NCBI GenBank assembly: GCA_016720345.1
Contig: JADKKV010000006.1
Coordinates: 248,001-312,000 of the forward strand
Direction: 5' to 3'
Length of the DNA stretch: 64,000 nucleotides
DNA from: Thermomonas sp.
Lineage (GTDB): Bacteria > Pseudomonadota > Gammaproteobacteria > Xanthomonadales > Xanthomonadaceae
A model generated the notes under the pieces. The model did not search any database. It was not told where the DNA came from and saw only the letters and a program-made list of their open reading frames with translations. Numbering within the stretch: the first letter of the stretch is position 1; every line of letters starts with the position of its first letter. Both the position numbers and the translations under genes were made by a program. Positions 18,128 through 28,707 of the stretch are shown in pieces.

Positions 18128-20431
18128 ATGCCGTTGTCCACCTTCCGCCGCCGGCTGGCCGGCTTCCTGCTGGTGCTGGCGTTGCCCGCCAGCGCAGTCG
18201 CCCAGCAGGTCGACCTGCCGCCGGTCGACGAGGTATTCGTGCTGTCCGCGCAGGCCACCGCGCCGGACCGCATCGAGGTCCGCTGGCGGATCGCCGAAGG
18301 CTACTACCTGTACCGGCACCGCACCTCGGTCAAGGCCGACGCCGCCTTCGCCGGCGCCAGCCTGTCCCTGCCAAAGGGCAAGGCCTACCGCGACGAGTTC
18401 TTCGGCGATGTCGAAACCTACCGGCAGCAGCTGGTCGGCACCCTCGACGGCACCCCGGCGGGCGCCTCCGCCACCCTGACCGTCAAGTACCAGGGCTGCG
18501 CGGATGCCGGCATCTGCTATCCACCGCAGACCCGCGCGCTCAAGGTCGCGCTGCCGGTCGCGGCGGATGCCCAGGACGCGGCCGCCGGCGCCGGATTCGG
18601 CACCCGCAAGGGCGGCCTGTTCGCTGTCGGCAATGCCGATGCCGGCGCCACCGACGCCGCGCCGCTGCCGGTGGCGCAGGCCTTCACCACCGAGGTGATT
18701 GCCGATGGCGGCAACACCCTGCTGCTGCGGCTGACCCCGGCGCGCGGCTACTACATCTACCGCGACAAGTTGTCGGTGGCGCTGGACGCAGGCACCGGCC
18801 TGTCGGCCGGCTTGCCGCCGGTCTCGCGATTGCCGAAGGCGACGCCCTACCGCGACGAGCATTTCGGCAACGTCGCCGTGTACTTCGAGCAGGTCGAGAT
18901 CGCCGTGCCGGTGACCCGGACGGTGGCCACCGCGGCGAAGGGCACCCTGCTGCTGGGCCTGCAGGGCTGCCAGGATGGCGGCATCTGCTATCCGCCGATG
19001 ATCCGGCGGCTGGCGGTGTCGCTGCCGGCGGGTACCGTCACCCCGGTTGCGCCGGATGCGCCCGCGCTGGGCGCCGATACCGCACCGGTGGCATCCGCGG
19101 CTGCAGCAGCCACCGGCACGGACGCGACCGCAAGCCCCGCTGCGACGGGCACGTTCGCGGCCACCGCCGGCCCCGACCCGGTGCGGACGCCGCCGCCGCA
19201 GCGCCAGGCCCATGGCCTGCTCGCTTCCCTGCTGCTGGCGTTGTTCGGCGGCCTGATCCTCAACCTGATGCCGTGCGTACTGCCGGTGCTGTCGCTGAAG
19301 GCACTGTCGCTGGCGCAGAGCGGCGAAAGTCGCGAGCGCGCGCGCCGGCATGCACTCGCCTACACCGCCGGCGTGCTCGCCAGCTTCGCCGCGCTGGGCG
19401 CGCTGGCGCTGGCGCTGCGCAAGGCCGGGCTGGTGCTGGGCTGGGGCTTCCAGCTGCAGCAGCCGCTGGTGGTTGCGCTGCTGGCCCTGGTGGTGTTCGG
19501 CTTCGGCTTGAGCCTGTCGGGGCTCTGGTATGCCAACGTCGCCGTCGGCCAGCGCGCCGGCGCGCTGATGCAGCGGGGCGGCGCCAGCGGCGATTTCTTC
19601 ACCGGGGTGCTGGCGGTGGTGCTGGCCACCCCCTGCACCGCGCCGTTCATGGGCGCGGCGCTGGCCTATGCGTTCACCGGCCCCACCGCGGGCGGGATGC
19701 TGGTGTTCCTGATGCTGGGCCTGGGCCTGGCGTTGCCGTTCCTGCTGATCGGCTTCGTGCCCGCGTTCGCGCGGCTGCTGCCGAAGCCGGGCGCGTGGAT
19801 GGACACCCTGAAGCAATTGCTGGCGTTCCCGATGTACGCCACCGCGGCCTGGCTGGTGTGGGTCCTGGCCAAGCAGCGCGGTGCCGATGCCGCCGGCCTG
19901 TGGCTGGTGGCGGCGATCGCGCTGGCGCTGGCGGCGTGGGCATGGACGCGGGCGCGCAGCGGCGGCGGGCGCGGCTGGCTGGCGCTGGCGCTGGTCGCCG
20001 CGGCCGGCGTGTGCTGGCCGCTGTTCGAGCTGCAGCGCCTGCCGAAGCCCGAAACCACGCTTGCCGCGACCAGCAGCGGCATCGCCAGCGTGGCGTTCTC
20101 GGAGCAGGCACTGGCCGGCCTGCGCGCGCAGGACCGGGTGGTGTTCGTGAACATGACCGCGGACTGGTGCGTGAGCTGCAAGGCCAACGAGAAGGCCGTG
20201 TTCGCCCGCGCCGGCTTCAGCAAAGCGCTGGACGCCGCCAACGCGGTGTACATGGTCGGCGACTACACCGATGTCGATCCCGCGATCACCGCCTACCTGC
20301 AACGCTACAAGGCGGTCGGCGTGCCGCTGTACGTGGTGTACCCGCGCGGCGGCGGCGAGGGCCGGATCCTGCCGGTCATCCTCACCCCGGGCCTGGTCGA
20401 CGCCGCGCTGGCGCAGGCCGCGGGTCGCTGA
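18128..20431 (+). CDS. dsbD: Thiol:disulfide interchange protein DsbD with duplicated N-terminal domain
   Basis: DsbD carries electrons from cytoplasmic thioredoxin across the inner membrane to periplasmic thiol proteins. This 767-residue version is longer than the classical protein of roughly 565 residues because the periplasmic alpha domain is present twice. A signal peptide (to about residue 25) is followed by alpha domain 1 with GCADAGICYPP and alpha domain 2 with GCQDGGICYPP, each with the Cys-x5-Cys pair. The membrane domain has LNLMPCVLPVLSLK and VLATPCTAPFMG with its two redox cysteines, and the C-terminal thioredoxin domain has ADWCVSCK. It overlaps the next thioredoxin-like gene by one base, so the two are coupled. 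Confidence 0.95.
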   Translation: MPLSTFRRRLAGFLLVLALPASAVAQQVDLPPVDEVFVLSAQATAPDRIEVRWRIAEGYYLYRHRTSVKADAAFAGASLSLPKGKAYRDEFFGDVETYRQQLVGTLDGTPAGASATLTVKYQGCADAGICYPPQTRALKVALPVAADAQDAAAGAGFGTRKGGLFAVGNADAGATDAAPLPVAQAFTTEVIADGGNTLLLRLTPARGYYIYRDKLSVALDAGTGLSAGLPPVSRLPKATPYRDEHFGNVAVYFEQVEIAVPVTRTVATAAKGTLLLGLQGCQDGGICYPPMIRRLAVSLPAGTVTPVAPDAPALGADTAPVASAAAAATGTDATASPAATGTFAATAGPDPVRTPPPQRQAHGLLASLLLALFGGLILNLMPCVLPVLSLKALSLAQSGESRERARRHALAYTAGVLASFAALGALALALRKAGLVLGWGFQLQQPLVVALLALVVFGFGLSLSGLWYANVAVGQRAGALMQRGGASGDFFTGVLAVVLATPCTAPFMGAALAYAFTGPTAGGMLVFLMLGLGLALPFLLIGFVPAFARLLPKPGAWMDTLKQLLAFPMYATAAWLVWVLAKQRGADAAGLWLVAAIALALAAWAWTRARSGGGRGWLALALVAAAGVCWPLFELQRLPKPETTLAATSSGIASVAFSEQALAGLRAQDRVVFVNMTADWCVSCKANEKAVFARAGFSKALDAANAVYMVGDYTDVDPAITAYLQRYKAVGVPLYVVYPRGGGEGRILPVILTPGLVDAALAQAAGR

Positions 20432-21048
20432 TGGCGGGCGGCGAGCCCTCCAGCCGCGGCATCCTGGTGGTCGCCCTGCTGGCCGCGGTCGCCGGCGCGG
20501 CCGCCAGCCTGTGGTTCGAACCCACCCTCGCGCGGCGGCTGGCCGGGACCGAGGCGGGCCAGCGGGTGCTTGGTGCGGTCCTGGACGCGCAGGCACCCGC
20601 CGTCCCGGTTGGGGTGATCGTCGCCAAACGTGGGGACATCGTGCCGGCAATGACGCTGGCATCAGTGGACGGGGCCAGCACCCGGATTCCGCAGGCCTGG
20701 GCCGGGAAGCCCACCCTGGTCAACCTGTGGGCCAGCTGGTGCGCCCCCTGCCTGGCGGAAATGCCGGAACTCCAGGCATTCGCCGGCGAACAGGGCCCCA
20801 ACGGCGTGCAAGTGGTCGGCATCGCACTGGATGAACCCGGCCCCGCCCGGGCCATGCTGGCGCGCGTCGGCGTGGCATATCCCAACCTGGTCGATGCCCC
20901 CGGCCCCGCCGATGCCGGCGTGCGACTGGGCAATCCGGCCGGGGTGCTGCCCTATTCGGTGCTGGTCTCGGCCGGGGGGCGCGTGCTGAAGACCAGGATC
21001 GGGCCTTTTGAAGATCGGCAAGACATCGCAGCCTGGGCACAGCCCTGA
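20431..21048 (+). CDS. TlpA/ResA-family thiol:disulfide oxidoreductase
   Basis: A 205-residue membrane-anchored thioredoxin-like protein. Residues 10-30 form an N-terminal signal anchor (ILVVALLAAVAGAAASLWF), and the periplasmic domain carries LVNLWASWCAPCLAEMPELQ with the WCxxC active site and a later cis-proline loop (GVLPYSVLV). Such proteins accept electrons from DsbD and reduce cytochrome c or other exported proteins. The start ATG overlaps the dsbD stop (tgatg), consistent with joint function. The gene is followed directly by a strong inverted repeat. Confidence 0.9.
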   Translation: MAGGEPSSRGILVVALLAAVAGAAASLWFEPTLARRLAGTEAGQRVLGAVLDAQAPAVPVGVIVAKRGDIVPAMTLASVDGASTRIPQAWAGKPTLVNLWASWCAPCLAEMPELQAFAGEQGPNGVQVVGIALDEPGPARAMLARVGVAYPNLVDAPGPADAGVRLGNPAGVLPYSVLVSAGGRVLKTRIGPFEDRQDIAAWAQP

Positions 21049-21051
21049 GCG

Positions 21052-21141
21052 TGCGAAAAGGGGCCAGAGTGAAGTTTTGCGTCGATACGGGCCGATAGCC
21101 GAAGCAACTGGACGCAAAATTCACTCTGGCCCCTTTTCGCA
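21052..21141. repeat. Long inverted-repeat element
   Basis: The arms (21052-21083 and 21111-21141) are inverted copies with only one inserted base across about 31 positions. The left arm reads tgcgaaaaggggccagagtg and continues into gaagttttgcgtc. The core GGGG-N-CAG-N-GTGAA is shared with the element at 4091-4184. Repeats with this core beside genes are probably REP-like, perhaps mobilised by a tyrosine-type transposase elsewhere in the genome; this is inference. The hairpin may also end tlpA transcripts. Confidence 0.8.
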
Positions 21142-21297
21142 TACCCGCCGGCCCCTCAGGGCTGCGCGATATGCATCGGGCGTTTAGAGCCGCAACTCAA
21201 ACAAGCGATTAAAATTCCGTTATCCGGCAAAAGTTCGTCGAACTGGACAGCATCCACGGCGTGCGCGACACTGCGCGCCCGTTCCGTCGGCATCCCC

Positions 21298-21735
21298 ATG
21301 GCACAGCTGCTGGTCCTGCATGGCCCCAACCTCGACCTGCTCGGCACCCGCGAGCCGGAGGTTTACGGGCGCACCACGCTGGCCGACATCGACGCCGGCC
21401 TGGCCGCCCGCGCCAACGCCGCCGGGCATGCGCTCGGCAGCTTCCAGTCCAACGCCGAACACCTGCTGATCGATCGCATCCACGCCGCGCGCGCCGACGG
21501 TACCGCCTTCATCCTGATCAACCCGGCGGCCTTCACCCACACCTCGGTGGCCCTGCGCGACGCGCTGGCCGCGGTCGCCATTCCCTTCATCGAAGTCCAC
21601 CTGTCGAACCCGCACAGCCGCGAACCGTTCCGCCAGCACAGCTATTTCAGCGACAAGGCGGTCGGCGTGGTCTGCGGTTTCGGCGCCGATTCCTACCGCT
21701 ACGCCCTCGACGCCGCGATCGCGCGGCTCGGCTAG
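21298..21735 (+). CDS. aroQ: 3-dehydroquinate dehydratase, type II
   Basis: AroQ dehydrates 3-dehydroquinate to 3-dehydroshikimate in the shikimate pathway. The 145-residue protein has the type II signature: [20 protein letters not shown] with the catalytic tyrosine after it, [50 protein letters not shown] with the catalytic histidine. Length is normal for the dodecameric enzyme. It precedes accB by about 60 bases, an arrangement common in Gammaproteobacteria. The 156 bases upstream of it are relatively AT-rich near 21205 (gattaaaattccg), a likely promoter region, but no clean -35 box could be assigned. Confidence 0.97.
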   Translation: MAQLLVLHGPNLDLLGTREPEVYGRTTLADIDAGLAARANAAGHALGSFQSNAEHLLIDRIHAARADGTAFILINPAAFTHTSVALRDALAAVAIPFIEVHLSNPHSREPFRQHSYFSDKAVGVVCGFGADSYRYALDAAIARLG

Positions 21736-21796
21736 TCCGCACCCCAACCAGCCCCCGCCCGCCCCGCGGGAGGGGGAGCAACCGCGAGAAACCCGC

Positions 21797-22282
21797 ATGG
21801 ACCTGCGCAAGATCAAGAAGCTGATCGACCTGCTGGAAGAATCCAACCTGGCCGAAATCGAGATCAAGGAAGGCGAGGAATCCGTGCGCCTGGCCCGGAT
21901 TCCGCGCGGCGGCATGCCGCAGCCCGCACCCGTGGTCCACCACGTCGCCGCGGCCGCGCACGCGCCGGCCGCGGCGATGCCGATGCAGTCCCCGGTCGAG
22001 GCCGCCACCGGCGGCGCGCACAAGCCGCTCGGGCACGACCTGCCGGCCGGCCACGTGGTGCGCGCGCCGATGGTCGGCACCTTCTACACGTCGCCGGCGC
22101 CGGACAAGCCCGCCTTCGTCAGCATCGGCCAGGCGGTCAAGGCCGGCGAGACGCTGGGCATCATCGAGGCGATGAAGATGTTCAACCCGATCGAAGCCGA
22201 CGTCTCCGGCACCGTGCTGGCGATCCAGTGCGAGAGCGGGCAGCCGGTCGAGTTCGACCAGCCGCTGTTCGTGATCGGGTGA
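21797..22282 (+). CDS. accB: Biotin carboxyl carrier protein of acetyl-CoA carboxylase
   Basis: AccB carries the biotin on which AccC places CO2 and from which it passes to acetyl-CoA, the first step of fatty-acid synthesis. In the 161 residues, the N-terminal helical part ([20 protein letters not shown]) is followed by an Ala/Pro-rich linker and the lipoyl-like domain with the biotinylation site [14 protein letters not shown] near residue 127. Adjacent to accC, 93 bases away on the same strand, forming the usual accBC unit. Confidence 0.98.
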   Translation: MDLRKIKKLIDLLEESNLAEIEIKEGEESVRLARIPRGGMPQPAPVVHHVAAAAHAPAAAMPMQSPVEAATGGAHKPLGHDLPAGHVVRAPMVGTFYTSPAPDKPAFVSIGQAVKAGETLGIIEAMKMFNPIEADVSGTVLAIQCESGQPVEFDQPLFVIG

Positions 22283-22375
22283 GCGGGGCTTTCGAGCGCC
22301 ACCGGCGCGAGCCCGCGAACGCCCACCGGCATGCAAGCCGGTGGGCCGGACGAGCGAACACAGTGAGAAACCACG

Positions 22376-23743
<1,368 letters not shown>

Positions 23744-23777
23744 CGCGGCGACGGGAACCTCCGGAGAGCCGCTGGGG

Positions 23778-23860
23778 CCGGTCGCCCCTGCGGCGAAATC
23801 AAGGAGGAGACAGCGGCCGCCAGGCCGGTGTCGGGGGACATTCGCCGCAGGGGCGACCGG
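23778..23860. repeat. Perfect 20-bp inverted repeat after accC
   Basis: Positions 23778-23797 (ccggtcgcccctgcggcgaa) and 23841-23860 are exact inverted copies, 43 bases apart, and similarity extends about ten bases beyond each arm. It lies between accC and the next gene. It could be a processed hairpin or a REP-type repeat; no U-run follows, so factor-independent termination is not clear. Confidence 0.75.
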
Positions 23861-23943
23861 CCGCTGCGGCTCGGCCGGGATGTCCGCTTTCGGGCCGAAA
23901 TTCCGCTTTACAGTGGAACACTCGGCACCAATCCGGAGCTCCC

Positions 23944-25176
23944 ATGCAACGCCGCCACCTGCTCTGCCTCGCCCTCGTCACCGCGCTCACCGCCCTGCCC
24001 GCGGCCAGCCAGAAGGGCAAGGGCCCGAAGACCCTGGTGTACATCGACGTGGCCACCCACAACTTCGCCGGGATGCCGGATTTCGGCGGCCTTGGCGGCT
24101 TCATGGCCAAGCGCATGGGCGGCGACACCGGGCCGAAGGGCTATCCGGAATCCCGCAACATCCCCGCCGGGACCGGCAAGTTCCTCGACATCGCCCTGTA
24201 CAACGGCCTCAAGCCGGGGGTGGAAGCGCAGCAACTGGTGCCGGCCGGGCTTGCGGTCGGCAAGTCGCTGCCGCTGCTGCCGCCGGTCATCGAGCCCGGT
24301 GGCAGCGAGCGCTACGACGGCAAGATCCCCGATGTCGAAGTGAAGATCTACCAGTACTGGGGCTGTGGCGCGGCGGTGCGCCCGGGCCAGCCGAAGGTCT
24401 TCAGCTTCAAGATGAAGAAGGGCCAGATGGAGACCCGCGGCAGCATGGCGCCTGGCCTGTTCGTGCCCGACCGCGACATCGATGCCACCCCGTCCTACGC
24501 CGTGTGGCCGAACAAGAAGAACACCAAGCGGGTGTCGGACCGCTCCTCGATGGTCGGCGCCCACCAGATCACCGGCGATGGCGTGCCGGCATCGCTGCAG
24601 TTCGAGCTGACCCAGAACGCGGACTTCATGCCGAAGATCGCCCTGCAAAGCCGCGGCGAACCGACCGACGCGATCGCGGTGAACTGGCAGCCGGTCGACC
24701 GCGCCCGCGCCTATTTCCTGACCGGCACCGGGATCAAGAGCGAGCATGAATTCGTGATGTGGAGCAGCGCCGAGGTCGCCGGCGCCAGCAGCGAACTGCT
24801 GAACTACCTGACCGGCTCCTACATCGACAAGTGGCTGAAGCAGAAGGTGCTGCTGCCCAGCACCAGCACCAGCTGCACGGTGCCCAAGGGCATCTTCGCC
24901 GGCTCCGGTGGTGGCGGCGGCGGCGAAATGGGCGGGATGGGGATGTTGACCATGATCGCCTACGGCCCGGAAACCAACATCGTGTACCCGCCGAAGCCGG
25001 CCGACCCGAAGCAGCCGTGGAACCCGGAATGGAACGTGCGCGTGCGCACCAAGTCCACCGCGTTCGCGATGCTGGGCCTGGACATGGGCGACATGCAGGA
25101 AGACGACGGCGAAGGCCAGCAGCAGCAGAAGAAGCCCTCGATGAAGGGCCTGCTGAAGGGCATCCTCGGCGGCTGA
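23944..25176 (+). CDS. Conserved secreted protein of unknown function
   Basis: A 410-residue protein with a Sec signal peptide ([20 protein letters not shown]). I do not recognise a family with a known activity. Features seen: [20 protein letters not shown] near the N-terminus, a central [16 protein letters not shown], a repeated use of ARAYFLTG and [12 protein letters not shown], a Gly/Met-rich stretch ([20 protein letters not shown]) near residue 325, and a Gln/Lys-rich tail. Predicted location is the periplasm or outer surface. It stands between accC and prmA on the same strand but with repeats between, so a separate transcription unit is likely. Confidence 0.7.
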   Translation: MQRRHLLCLALVTALTALPAASQKGKGPKTLVYIDVATHNFAGMPDFGGLGGFMAKRMGGDTGPKGYPESRNIPAGTGKFLDIALYNGLKPGVEAQQLVPAGLAVGKSLPLLPPVIEPGGSERYDGKIPDVEVKIYQYWGCGAAVRPGQPKVFSFKMKKGQMETRGSMAPGLFVPDRDIDATPSYAVWPNKKNTKRVSDRSSMVGAHQITGDGVPASLQFELTQNADFMPKIALQSRGEPTDAIAVNWQPVDRARAYFLTGTGIKSEHEFVMWSSAEVAGASSELLNYLTGSYIDKWLKQKVLLPSTSTSCTVPKGIFAGSGGGGGGEMGGMGMLTMIAYGPETNIVYPPKPADPKQPWNPEWNVRVRTKSTAFAMLGLDMGDMQEDDGEGQQQQKKPSMKGLLKGILGG

Positions 25177-25249
25177 GCGAAACCACCGCCCGATCCACCG
25201 CAGCGGCGAAACTGCGAGAATGGCGTGGTCTCCCGCGCCATTCCCCCGC

Positions 25250-26161
25250 ATGCCCTACCTGCAACTCAGCCTGCCCTGCACCGAAGCCCAGCAGCCGCGC
25301 GTCGAACACGCGCTGGAGGACATGGGCGCGCTGGCGGTAACCCTGCAGGACGCGCACCTGGACGCGGCCGACGAACAGGCGATCTTCGAACCCGGCGTCG
25401 GCGAAATCCCGCTGTGGAACGAAATGACCCTGACCGCGCTGTTCGAGGAACACACCGACGCGCTGGTCCTGCTGGCCGCACTGGAAGCGTTCGATCCTGG
25501 ACTGGACTGGAGCCAGGCGCGCTTCGAGAAAGTCGAGGACCAGGACTGGGAACGCGCGTGGCTGGACCAGTTCCAGCCGATGCGCTTCGGCGAACGCACC
25601 TGGATCGTGCCGTGGGACCATGACCTGCCGGACGAAGCCAACGTCGCGGATGCCGCGATCGTGCGCCTCGATCCCGGCCTGGCGTTCGGTTCCGGCACCC
25701 ATCCGACCACCGCGCTGTGCCTGCAATGGCTGGATGGACTGGCCAGCCGCTGGGAACTGCAGGGGCGCGAGGTGCTCGACTTCGGCTGCGGCAGCGGGAT
25801 CCTCGCGCTGGCCGCGATGAAGCTCGGTGCCGCGCGCGCGGTCGGCGTCGACAACGATCCGCAGGCGCTGATCGCCACCGCCGACAACGCGCAACGCAAC
25901 GGCGAGGCGATCGACGTCCACATGCCGCAGGACGAACCGGTGCGCAGTTACCCGGTGGTGGTTGCCAACATCCTCGCCACCGCGCTGGACACCCTGGCGG
26001 AGACACTGGCGGCGCGGGTGATGAAGGGTGGGCGGCTGGCGATGTCCGGGATCCTGTCCGGCCAGGAAGACGAACTGCTGCTGCGCTATGCCGAATGGTT
26101 CGACGACCTGCGCGTCGCCCGGCAAGAGGACTGGGTGCGGATCGAGGGCCTGCGCCGGTGA
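25250..26161 (+). CDS. prmA: Ribosomal protein L11 methyltransferase
   Basis: PrmA trimethylates ribosomal protein L11 using S-adenosylmethionine. The 303-residue protein from the ATG at 25250 has the N-terminal substrate-recognition domain, then [20 protein letters not shown], the SAM site [20 protein letters not shown] and the acidic [10 protein letters not shown], and the [17 protein letters not shown] motif resembling the NPPY loop of amino-group methyltransferases. An in-frame ATG at 25220 would add ten residues not usual in PrmA. It overlaps the next gene by four bases (gtga). Confidence 0.97.
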   Translation: MPYLQLSLPCTEAQQPRVEHALEDMGALAVTLQDAHLDAADEQAIFEPGVGEIPLWNEMTLTALFEEHTDALVLLAALEAFDPGLDWSQARFEKVEDQDWERAWLDQFQPMRFGERTWIVPWDHDLPDEANVADAAIVRLDPGLAFGSGTHPTTALCLQWLDGLASRWELQGREVLDFGCGSGILALAAMKLGAARAVGVDNDPQALIATADNAQRNGEAIDVHMPQDEPVRSYPVVVANILATALDTLAETLAARVMKGGRLAMSGILSGQEDELLLRYAEWFDDLRVARQEDWVRIEGLRR

Positions 26162-26664
26162 GCCACGCACCCAGCTTCATGCGCGCGCCGGCGCCCGTGC
26201 GTTCGCGGCGCGGCGAATGGATCGCACTGGTGCTGCTGGCGCTGGCGCTGCTGGCGCAACTGTTCTTCAGCCAGCGCGCGCAACTCGCCGCGGATGCCCG
26301 CTGGCGGCCGCTGGTCCTGTCGGCATGCGGGGCGCTGCGCTGCAGCGTGCCGGCATGGCGCGAACCGGGCGCCTTCAGCATGCTCTCGCGCGACGTGATC
26401 GCGGTGCCCGGCCGCCCCGGCGTGCTGCGGGTGCAGGCCAGCTTCCGCAACGACGCGGCGTGGCCGCAGCCATGGCCGGCGCTGGTGCTGGCGTTGTCGG
26501 ATGCCGAAGGCCGGCAGCTCGGCGTCCGCCGATTCCAGCCGCGCGACTACCTCGGTGCCGCACCCGGGCGCGCCCTGCTCGCACCTGGCCAGGCCACGCA
26601 ACTGGCGTTCGACATCCTCGAACCGGGCCCGGGCGTGGTCGCGTTCGACTTCCGCTTCGAGTGA
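26158..26664 (+). CDS. DUF3426 membrane protein
   Basis: A 168-residue protein if the GTG at 26158, overlapping the prmA stop, is used; the ATG at 26179 is an alternative. A basic N-terminus precedes one transmembrane helix ([17 protein letters not shown], about residues 21-37), then a soluble C-terminal domain with [20 protein letters not shown] typical of DUF3426. Many relatives start with a zinc-ribbon domain (MJ0042 type) before the helix; that part is missing here. Position between prmA and fis is conserved in related bacteria. Function unknown. Confidence 0.78.
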   Translation: MSHAPSFMRAPAPVRSRRGEWIALVLLALALLAQLFFSQRAQLAADARWRPLVLSACGALRCSVPAWREPGAFSMLSRDVIAVPGRPGVLRVQASFRNDAAWPQPWPALVLALSDAEGRQLGVRRFQPRDYLGAAPGRALLAPGQATQLAFDILEPGPGVVAFDFRFE

Positions 26665-26790
26665 CCGCGCGCGCGCGATTTTTCTTTTTCGATGAATGCG
26701 CAGCCGCAATGACAGCGGCGCGGCGCGCGCGCTAGACTCGCCCTCCCGCGGCGATGGATTCGCTCGCCGTGGTCGCATCGAGGGTTCCGC

Positions 26791-27054
26791 TTGAAGATTT
26801 CCGCCGACCGCCAGGACGCACATCGCGCGCCATTGCGCGACCACGTGGCGACCTCCGTGCGCCGCTACCTGCGCGACCTCGACGGCTGCGCCACCGACGA
26901 CCTGTACAACATCGCGCTGCGCGAGCTGGAAATCCCGCTGTTCGCCGAAGTGCTGCGCCACTGCGACGGCAACCAGAGCCGCGCCGCGACCATGCTCGGG
27001 ATCCATCGCGCCACCCTGCGCAAGAAGCTCAAGGATTACGGGCTCGCGTCCTGA
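26791..27054 (+). CDS. fis: DNA-binding protein Fis
   Basis: Fis is a small nucleoid-associated dimer that bends DNA and activates rRNA and other promoters. The 87-residue protein has the N-terminal beta region, [20 protein letters not shown], and the helix-turn-helix [20 protein letters not shown], ending LKDYGLAS. The start appears to be TTG at 26791, with gaggg seven bases upstream; the only nearby ATG (26754) is out of frame. Placement after prmA and before purH is usual for this group. Confidence 0.93.
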   Translation: MKISADRQDAHRAPLRDHVATSVRRYLRDLDGCATDDLYNIALRELEIPLFAEVLRHCDGNQSRAATMLGIHRATLRKKLKDYGLAS

Positions 27055-27064
27055 TCGCGGCGTC

Positions 27065-27070
27065 TATAAT
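27065..27070 (+). promoter_or_regulatory. -10 element upstream of purH
   Basis: A consensus TATAAT lies 11 bases after the fis stop and 28 bases before the purH ATG. No good -35 box is visible at 16-18 bases upstream, so this may be an activator-dependent or weak promoter for the purH-purD unit. Confidence 0.55.
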
Positions 27071-27097
27071 TCGCGCTCCCCACCGCGCGATCCCCGC

Positions 27098-28688
27098 ATG
27101 ACCGCCAACCTGTTCGAAGGTCCGTCCGTGGCCGTTCGCCGCGCCCTGCTGTCCGTGTCCGACAAGACCGGCCTGCTCGAATTTGCCAAGGCGCTGGCCG
27201 CGCACGGCGTGGAGCTGCTGTCCACCGGCGGCACCGCGAAGGCGCTGCGCGAGGCCGGCCTGGCGGTGAAAGACGTCAGCGACCACACCGGCTTCCCGGA
27301 AATGATGGACGGCCGGGTCAAGACCCTGCATCCGAAGGTCCACGGCGGCCTGCTGGGCCGCGCCGGCATCGACGACGCGGTGATGGCCGAGCACGGCATC
27401 GAGGCGATCGACCTGCTGGTGCTCAACCTGTATCCGTTCGCGAAGGTGTCGATGGACCCGTCCAGCACGTTCGAGGACGTGATCGAGAACATCGACATCG
27501 GCGGCCCGGCGATGCTGCGCAGCGCGGCCAAGAATTTCGCCCGGGTCGCGGTGGCCACCGATCCGGCGCAGTACGCCGGCATCGTCGATGAGCTTGAAGC
27601 GAACGGCGGCGCGCTGTCGGCGAAGACGCGCTTCAGGCTCGCCGTCGCCGCGTTCAACAACGTCGCCTTCTACGACGCCTGCATCAGCAACTTCCTGTCC
27701 GCGAAGCAGGACGACGGCAGCCATGCGCAGTTCTCCGCGCAGGCCAACGGCAATTTCGTGAAGGTGATGGACCTGCGCTACGGCGAGAACCCGCACCAGC
27801 AGGCGGCGTTCTACCGCGACCTGTGGCCGGCGCCCGGCTCGCTGGCCACCTTCACCCAGTTGCAGGGCAAGGAACTGTCCTACAACAACATCGCCGACAG
27901 CGACGCGGCCTGGGAATGCGTGCGCCAGTTCGACGCGCCGGCCTGCGTGATCGTCAAGCACGCCAACCCGTGCGGCGTGGCCGTGGGCGTGGCCTGCGGC
28001 GATGCCTACGAGCTCGCCTACGCCACCGACCCCACCAGCGCTTTCGGCGGCATCCTCGCGTTCAACACCAGGCTGGACGCGGCGACCTGCAAGGCGATCC
28101 TCGACCGCCAGTTCGTCGAAGTGCTGATCGCACCCGATTACGACGAAGGCGCGCTCGAGTACGCGCGCAAGAAGGCCAACGTGCGCGTGCTGCGCATCCC
28201 GATGGCGAAGCCCTCGCCCGGCTTCATCGACACCAAGCGCGTCGGCTCCGGGATGCTGATGCAGACCGCCGACGACCGCGTGATCACCCGCGACGACCTG
28301 AAGGTCGTGACGAAAGCTGGCGCCGACCGAGGCGCAGTTCGCCGACCTGCTGTTCGCGTGGAAGGTGGCGAAGTTCGTCAAGTCGAACGCGATCGTGTAC
28401 GCCAAGGAAAGCCGCACGATCGGCGTCGGCGCCGGGCAGATGAGCCGGGTGTATTCGGCGCGCATCGCCGGGATCAAGGCGCACGATGCCAACCTGCAGG
28501 TGGAGGGCTCGGTGATGGCCAGCGATGCGTTCTTCCCGTTCCGCGACGGCATCGACGCCGCCGCCGACGCCGGGATCAAGGCGGTGATCCAGCCGGGCGG
28601 TTCGATGCGCGACGCGGAAGTGATCGCCGCCGCCGACGAACACGGGTTGGCGATGGTGTTCACCGGCGTGCGCCACTTCCGGCACTGA
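27098..28688 (+). CDS. purH: AICAR transformylase/IMP cyclohydrolase (one-base frameshift)
   Basis: PurH catalyses the last two steps of IMP synthesis. The N-terminal cyclohydrolase domain begins [20 protein letters not shown] and has the [15 protein letters not shown] motif; the transformylase domain has [12 protein letters not shown] and [13 protein letters not shown]. At 28313-28315 an AAA replaces an expected AA after DDLKVVT, shifting the frame. The following phase then reads the normal C-terminus ([20 protein letters not shown] ... [11 protein letters not shown]). With that one base removed the protein is 529 residues, exactly the usual length. A purine gene is unlikely to be lost, so a sequence error is the best explanation. 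Confidence 0.92.
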
Positions 28689-28707
28689 CGGGCCGGAGCC
28701 CGCGGCG

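Noticed and set aside
27098-28688. purH as a pseudogene
   Set aside because: One A in a short run explains the break, the corrected protein is exactly of normal length, and no other decay is seen. A sequence error is more likely.
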